Below are positions 61,294-64,000 of a DNA stretch of 64,000 nucleotides, piece by piece. The stretch is from contig JAWKVM010000005.1 of assembly GCA_041398025.1 (NCBI GenBank), positions 124,001 to 188,000 on the forward strand. Reading direction: 5' to 3'. The first letter of the stretch is position 1. Every line of letters starts with the position of its first letter. The notes under the pieces were generated by a model. The model ran no database searches and had not been told where the DNA came from. It worked only from the letters and a program-made list of their open reading frames with translations. The position numbers and the translations under genes were made by a program. The DNA comes from JANQPX01 sp041398025. Its GTDB lineage: Bacteria > Pseudomonadota > Alphaproteobacteria > Geminicoccales > Geminicoccaceae.

Positions 61294-62178
61294 ATGCCCA
61301 AGGTCTTTCAGCTCGGCTACATCGCTCTCGCCGTCGAGGATTTTTCGCGGACGCGCGACTATTACGTGGAGACGCTCGGCACCACCGAGATCGACCGGGA
61401 TGAGGACGGCCATGTCTATCTCAGCGTCGGCTACGCCCATCACGACATCGTGCTGCGCCCGGCCGACGAGAAGGCGCTGCTGCATCTCGGCTTCCAGCTC
61501 AATCCGGAGACGGACCTCGAGGACTTTGCCGAGGCGGCCCGGGCGTTCGGCCTGCCGGCCTCCCTGAAATCGGATTCCCAGCCCGGCATCGCCGAGTTGG
61601 TCGAGGTGGAAGGACCGGGCGGCAATGTCTTCCAGTTCTACGGTGCGATCGATACGCCGGCCCCCGGCTATAGGGGCACGGGCATCGCACCGCTCCGGCT
61701 TGGCCATGTCGCGATCATCTCGCCGGAGGCCGACAAGCTGGTCGCCTTCTATCGGGATTTCCTCGGCTTTTGGGAGACCGACTGGATCGGCGATCTCGCC
61801 AATTTCCTCACCTGCAATCACGACCACCATGTGGTCAACATCGTCAAGGCGCCGCCGTCGAAGGTGCACCATATCGCCTTCGAGCTGCATGAGTCGGCCG
61901 ATCATGGCCGCTCCGCCGACAAGCTGCGCGCCGCCGGCATCCCGACCCGATGGGGCCCGTCCCGGCACACGGCGGGCCACAATCTCGCAGCTTACCACTA
62001 TGACCCGGACATGACGCTGATCGAGCTCTACACCGACATGGACGTGTTCGTGCCCGAGCTGAACATGTGCCAGCCGCGCCCATGGCACGAGCATTTCCCG
62101 ATGCAGCCGAAACGCTGGGGTCTGGACGAGCTCAGCACCTGGGGCGTCGACTTCCAGTTCGATCTCGCCCAGGGGTGA
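61294..62178 (+). CDS. Extradiol ring-cleavage dioxygenase (VOC/glyoxalase fold)
   Basis: A 294-residue type I extradiol dioxygenase, of the catechol 2,3-dioxygenase type. Fe(II) ligands are His138 (LRLGHVAII), His193 (KVHHIAFEL) and Glu244 (LIELYTD). The segment SRHTAGHNLAAYHYDPD contains the second-shell His and Tyr that are typical of active enzymes. AAGGAG lies 9 bases before ATG 61294. It would open a catechol-like product made by the FAD hydroxylase in the same operon. Confidence 0.85.
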   Translation: MPKVFQLGYIALAVEDFSRTRDYYVETLGTTEIDRDEDGHVYLSVGYAHHDIVLRPADEKALLHLGFQLNPETDLEDFAEAARAFGLPASLKSDSQPGIAELVEVEGPGGNVFQFYGAIDTPAPGYRGTGIAPLRLGHVAIISPEADKLVAFYRDFLGFWETDWIGDLANFLTCNHDHHVVNIVKAPPSKVHHIAFELHESADHGRSADKLRAAGIPTRWGPSRHTAGHNLAAYHYDPDMTLIELYTDMDVFVPELNMCQPRPWHEHFPMQPKRWGLDELSTWGVDFQFDLAQG

Positions 62179-62545
62179 TGCGCGGCGGCGTTCGGATGGT
62201 CTCGGGGCTGCTCTTTCGCCCGGCGACCATCGTCGACGTCGCATAGGGGCGACAGCCAGGCTGGCCGATCCGGCTTTCAGATCGTTCACCTTCTCCTCCC
62301 TCGACGTTTTCGAGCGAGGCGCAACGGTGGGAGAGGGTAGAATGACGGCTGGAGCCGATCATGCGGAGAAATCGTTCATCTCTCAGATTAACATGCTAGC
62401 GTGTCGAACTGGGCTGTGTAACATTCCCACCTGTTCGCCGCGCCGCAATTTGGTGGCGGGCAAGGAGACAGGCGAGGACGCGCAAGCCTTCTTCGACAGC
62501 GCACTGTCCGTCGCCCATCCCGTTACAAGCTGAGGAGACTTTTCC
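62179..62545. other. Intergenic region before the quinone reductase gene
   Basis: About 367 bases. No gene is supported. The part 62360-62430 is less GC-rich and probably contains the promoter of the downstream gene. A GAGGAGA ribosome site precedes GTG 62546. I see no terminator hairpin after the dioxygenase gene. Confidence 0.45.
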
Positions 62546-63142
62546 GTGACCAAAATTCTCGTTCTCTATTATTCGTCCTACGGACACATCGCCACCATGG
62601 CCGAGGCGGTGGCGGAGGGCGTGCGTGGCGAAGGAGCCAAAGCCGTCGTCGCGCGGGTCCCCGAGACTGCGCCGGCGGAGGTCGTCGCGGCCATGCATTT
62701 CCAGCACAATCCCGACCATCCCGTCGCCGAGCCCGACGATCTCGCCGCCTATGACGGCATCATCGTCGGCACGCCGACGCGCTACGGCCGCATGTCTAGC
62801 CAGATGGCCGCCTTTTGGGATCGCACCGGCGGGCTCTGGCAGCAGGGTGCTTTGGTGGGCAAGGTCGGCGCGTCCTTCGTTTCCACCGCCACGCAGCATG
62901 GCGGACAGGAGACGACGCAGTTCTCGGTGCTGACCAACCTTCTGCATATGGGCATGACGGTCGTGGGCCTCGATTACGGCTTCCAGGGGCAGATGGCGAA
63001 CGAGCAGGTCCATGGCGGCAGCCCCTATGGTGCCTCCACGGTGGCCGGCCCTGACGGCGCGCGCACGCCCCACGAGCACGACATCGCCGCCGCCCGATAT
63101 CTGGGCGCACGCGTGGCGCGCACCGCAGCGAAGCTGGCCTGA
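62546..63142 (+). CDS. wrbA: NAD(P)H:quinone oxidoreductase, WrbA type IV
   Basis: A 198-residue flavodoxin-like FMN enzyme that reduces quinones by two electrons and so avoids radical formation. The FMN phosphate loop is LYYSSYGHIATMAEAVAEG, with GTPTRYGRMSSQMAAFWDRT and STATQHGGQETT as further cofactor loops. Start is GTG 62546. In this neighbourhood it may protect against quinones formed during aromatic degradation. It ends at a terminator shared with the cupin gene. Confidence 0.92.
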   Translation: MTKILVLYYSSYGHIATMAEAVAEGVRGEGAKAVVARVPETAPAEVVAAMHFQHNPDHPVAEPDDLAAYDGIIVGTPTRYGRMSSQMAAFWDRTGGLWQQGALVGKVGASFVSTATQHGGQETTQFSVLTNLLHMGMTVVGLDYGFQGQMANEQVHGGSPYGASTVAGPDGARTPHEHDIAAARYLGARVARTAAKLA

Positions 63143-63164
63143 CGGGCTCTCCCCCAAGCCGATG

Positions 63165-63203
63165 AAAAAGGGCGGGACCGATCCACGATCCCGCCCTTTT
63201 TTT
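63165..63203. terminator. Bidirectional rho-independent terminator
   Basis: AAAAAGGGCGGGA (63165-63177) and TCCCGCCCTTTTT (63189-63201) form a 13-base stem with an 11-base loop, followed by T residues on the plus strand and, by symmetry, on the minus strand. It serves the convergent wrbA and cupin genes. Confidence 0.9.
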
Positions 63204-63224
63204 CCTTCGTTCCGTCTGTCGTTC

Positions 63225-63650
63225 TCAGCCGTTGGGGGCCGGGATCAGCCGGTGACGCATCATGATCTCGCGCATCACCGCAGGGTCCGGCTTGCCGGTG
63301 CGCACCTGTTCGGCCAGCTCGCGGAAATATTCGGGGCCCAGGACGCCTGGCGTGAGGATGCACAGGCATTTGGCCACGTCGTTCGTGCGGTTGTCGAAAC
63401 CGTGGACGACATTGCGCGGCACGAAGACCTCGTCGCCCGGTCCGAGGTGATGGTCCACCCCGCCGATGGTGTAGGTCACGGTGCCGCTGACACCGTAGAC
63501 GGACTCCTCCCACGCCTCGTGGTAGTGCGGCATTGGCATGCGCCCTTCGGGTTTAAGGGTCAGTTCGAACATGTCGAGCGCGCCCTTGGTGCCATGCTTG
63601 TCCTGCAGGAAATTCACGCTGAACGCGCCGAAATCGATGAGTTCCGCCAT
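63225..63650 (-). CDS. Cupin-domain protein
   Basis: A 141-residue single cupin. Metal-binding motif 1 is MPHYHEAWEESVYGVSGTVT and motif 2 is GPGDEVFVPRNVVHGFDN. Small cupins of this form act as dioxygenases, isomerases or sensors; none can be chosen from sequence alone. It lies beside the LigB-type dioxygenase fragment in the same direction, so a role in aromatic degradation is likely but unproven. Confidence 0.8.
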   Translation of the reverse strand: MAELIDFGAFSVNFLQDKHGTKGALDMFELTLKPEGRMPMPHYHEAWEESVYGVSGTVTYTIGGVDHHLGPGDEVFVPRNVVHGFDNRTNDVAKCLCILTPGVLGPEYFRELAEQVRTGKPDPAVMREIMMRHRLIPAPNG

Positions 63651-63698
63651 GATGTCGTTCCTCCCTTCGCGTCGTGATCAAATCATGCGATGCACCGC

Positions 63699-64000
63699 TT
63701 ATGCGCCGGCTCCGGGTTCGGCCTTCGCAATGCCCATGCCGGCGTTCCATTGGGGGATGTCCTTGTAGAAGACGTTGGTCGCCTCGATGGGAACGTCCGG
63801 GCTGGCGGCGGCCGTCGCCGCATAGGCCGCGACCCAGGTTCGAACCTCGTGCCCGCCGACACCGGCGGCGGCGGTGATGTCGGGGTCGGGGGTGGCGTCG
63901 AGGGTTGCGTAGTCGCGGCCGGCAAGCGCGTCCATGAAGGCGCGGTCCCAGCCGGGATTGAGGGGTTTGGATTTGCCCTCGCCGCGGGCGAGCTTGCGCG
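63699..64000 (-). CDS. Class III (LigB-type) extradiol dioxygenase, C-terminal part
   Basis: The last 100 codons of a gene that begins beyond the right window edge. KPLNPGWDRAFMDALAGRDY, GVGGHEVRTWVAAYAATAAA and DIPQWNAGMGIAKAE match the C-terminal part of LigB-type protocatechuate 4,5- or gallate-type dioxygenases, including the conserved GxGxHEVRTW. It would cleave an aromatic diol using Fe(II). The upstream residues that bind iron are outside the window. Confidence 0.7.
   Translation of the reverse strand, partial: RKLARGEGKSKPLNPGWDRAFMDALAGRDYATLDATPDPDITAAAGVGGHEVRTWVAAYAATAAASPDVPIEATNVFYKDIPQWNAGMGIAKAEPGAGA

Noticed and set aside
1..64000. tRNA, rRNA and CRISPR arrays
   Set aside because: No cloverleaf-like sequences with the usual T-loop, no rRNA signature and no regularly spaced direct repeats were seen on reading both strands; a covariance search would be needed to exclude small RNAs.

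Overview
The window looks like a stretch of chromosome from a high-GC alphaproteobacterium. The indications are a C4-pathway 5-aminolevulinate synthase (hemA), a NepR-like/ECF sigma locus with EcfG-type promoters, Moc/Iol-type inositol genes, TRAP and sugar ABC transporters, and sensor kinases of alphaproteobacterial style. I see no rRNA, tRNA or CRISPR. Species cannot be given from sequence alone.

Layout. 1-270: 5' end of a sugar ABC binding protein. 651-11094: two sets of circularly permuted ATP-grasp, alpha-E and transglutaminase genes (one set split, one fused) around a glutaminase; probably an amide or peptide-forming system whose product is unknown. 11578-14959: tartrate/D-malate-type dehydrogenase, SMP-30 lactonase, ZntB/CorA channel. 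15004-18205: a three-gene two-component set whose kinase has an ethylene-receptor-like copper-site membrane domain. 18403-24429: stress block with ECF sigma, membrane anti-sigma, NepR-like protein, CorA, Dps, CsbD, DUF1328 and DUF2254, and with GGAAC-N16-CGTT promoters that I read directly. 24426-30202: hydroxyacid dehydrogenase, DUF1194 protein, aromatic hydroxylase, receiver protein, RraA-family protein.

30199-47378 is the most coherent and unusual part: Rieske ferredoxin and MocD-type oxygenase, LacI regulator, two tandem sterol-desaturase-type hydroxylases, an ABC transporter, a second Rieske ferredoxin with its reductase, a diverged PanB homologue, a Gfo/Idh/MocA dehydrogenase, a TIM-barrel isomerase/dehydratase, and iolC, iolD, iolB. 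I read it as uptake, oxidative trimming (possibly O-demethylation) and ring catabolism of a modified inositol.

47543-50070: an ATP-grasp enzyme and hemA. 50485-55016: a periplasmic nitrate reductase operon in napFDAGHBC order. It is broken by a deletion that fuses the start of napF to the last two thirds of napA and removes napD, and by loss of one haem cysteine in napB. It is followed by a PQQ-dehydrogenase pseudogene and an IS630-type transposase remnant. 55850-62178: GntR regulator, FAD hydroxylase, TRAP transporter and extradiol dioxygenase, an aromatic uptake and degradation unit. 62546-64000: WrbA quinone reductase, cupin protein, and the C-terminal part of a LigB-type dioxygenase that runs off the window.
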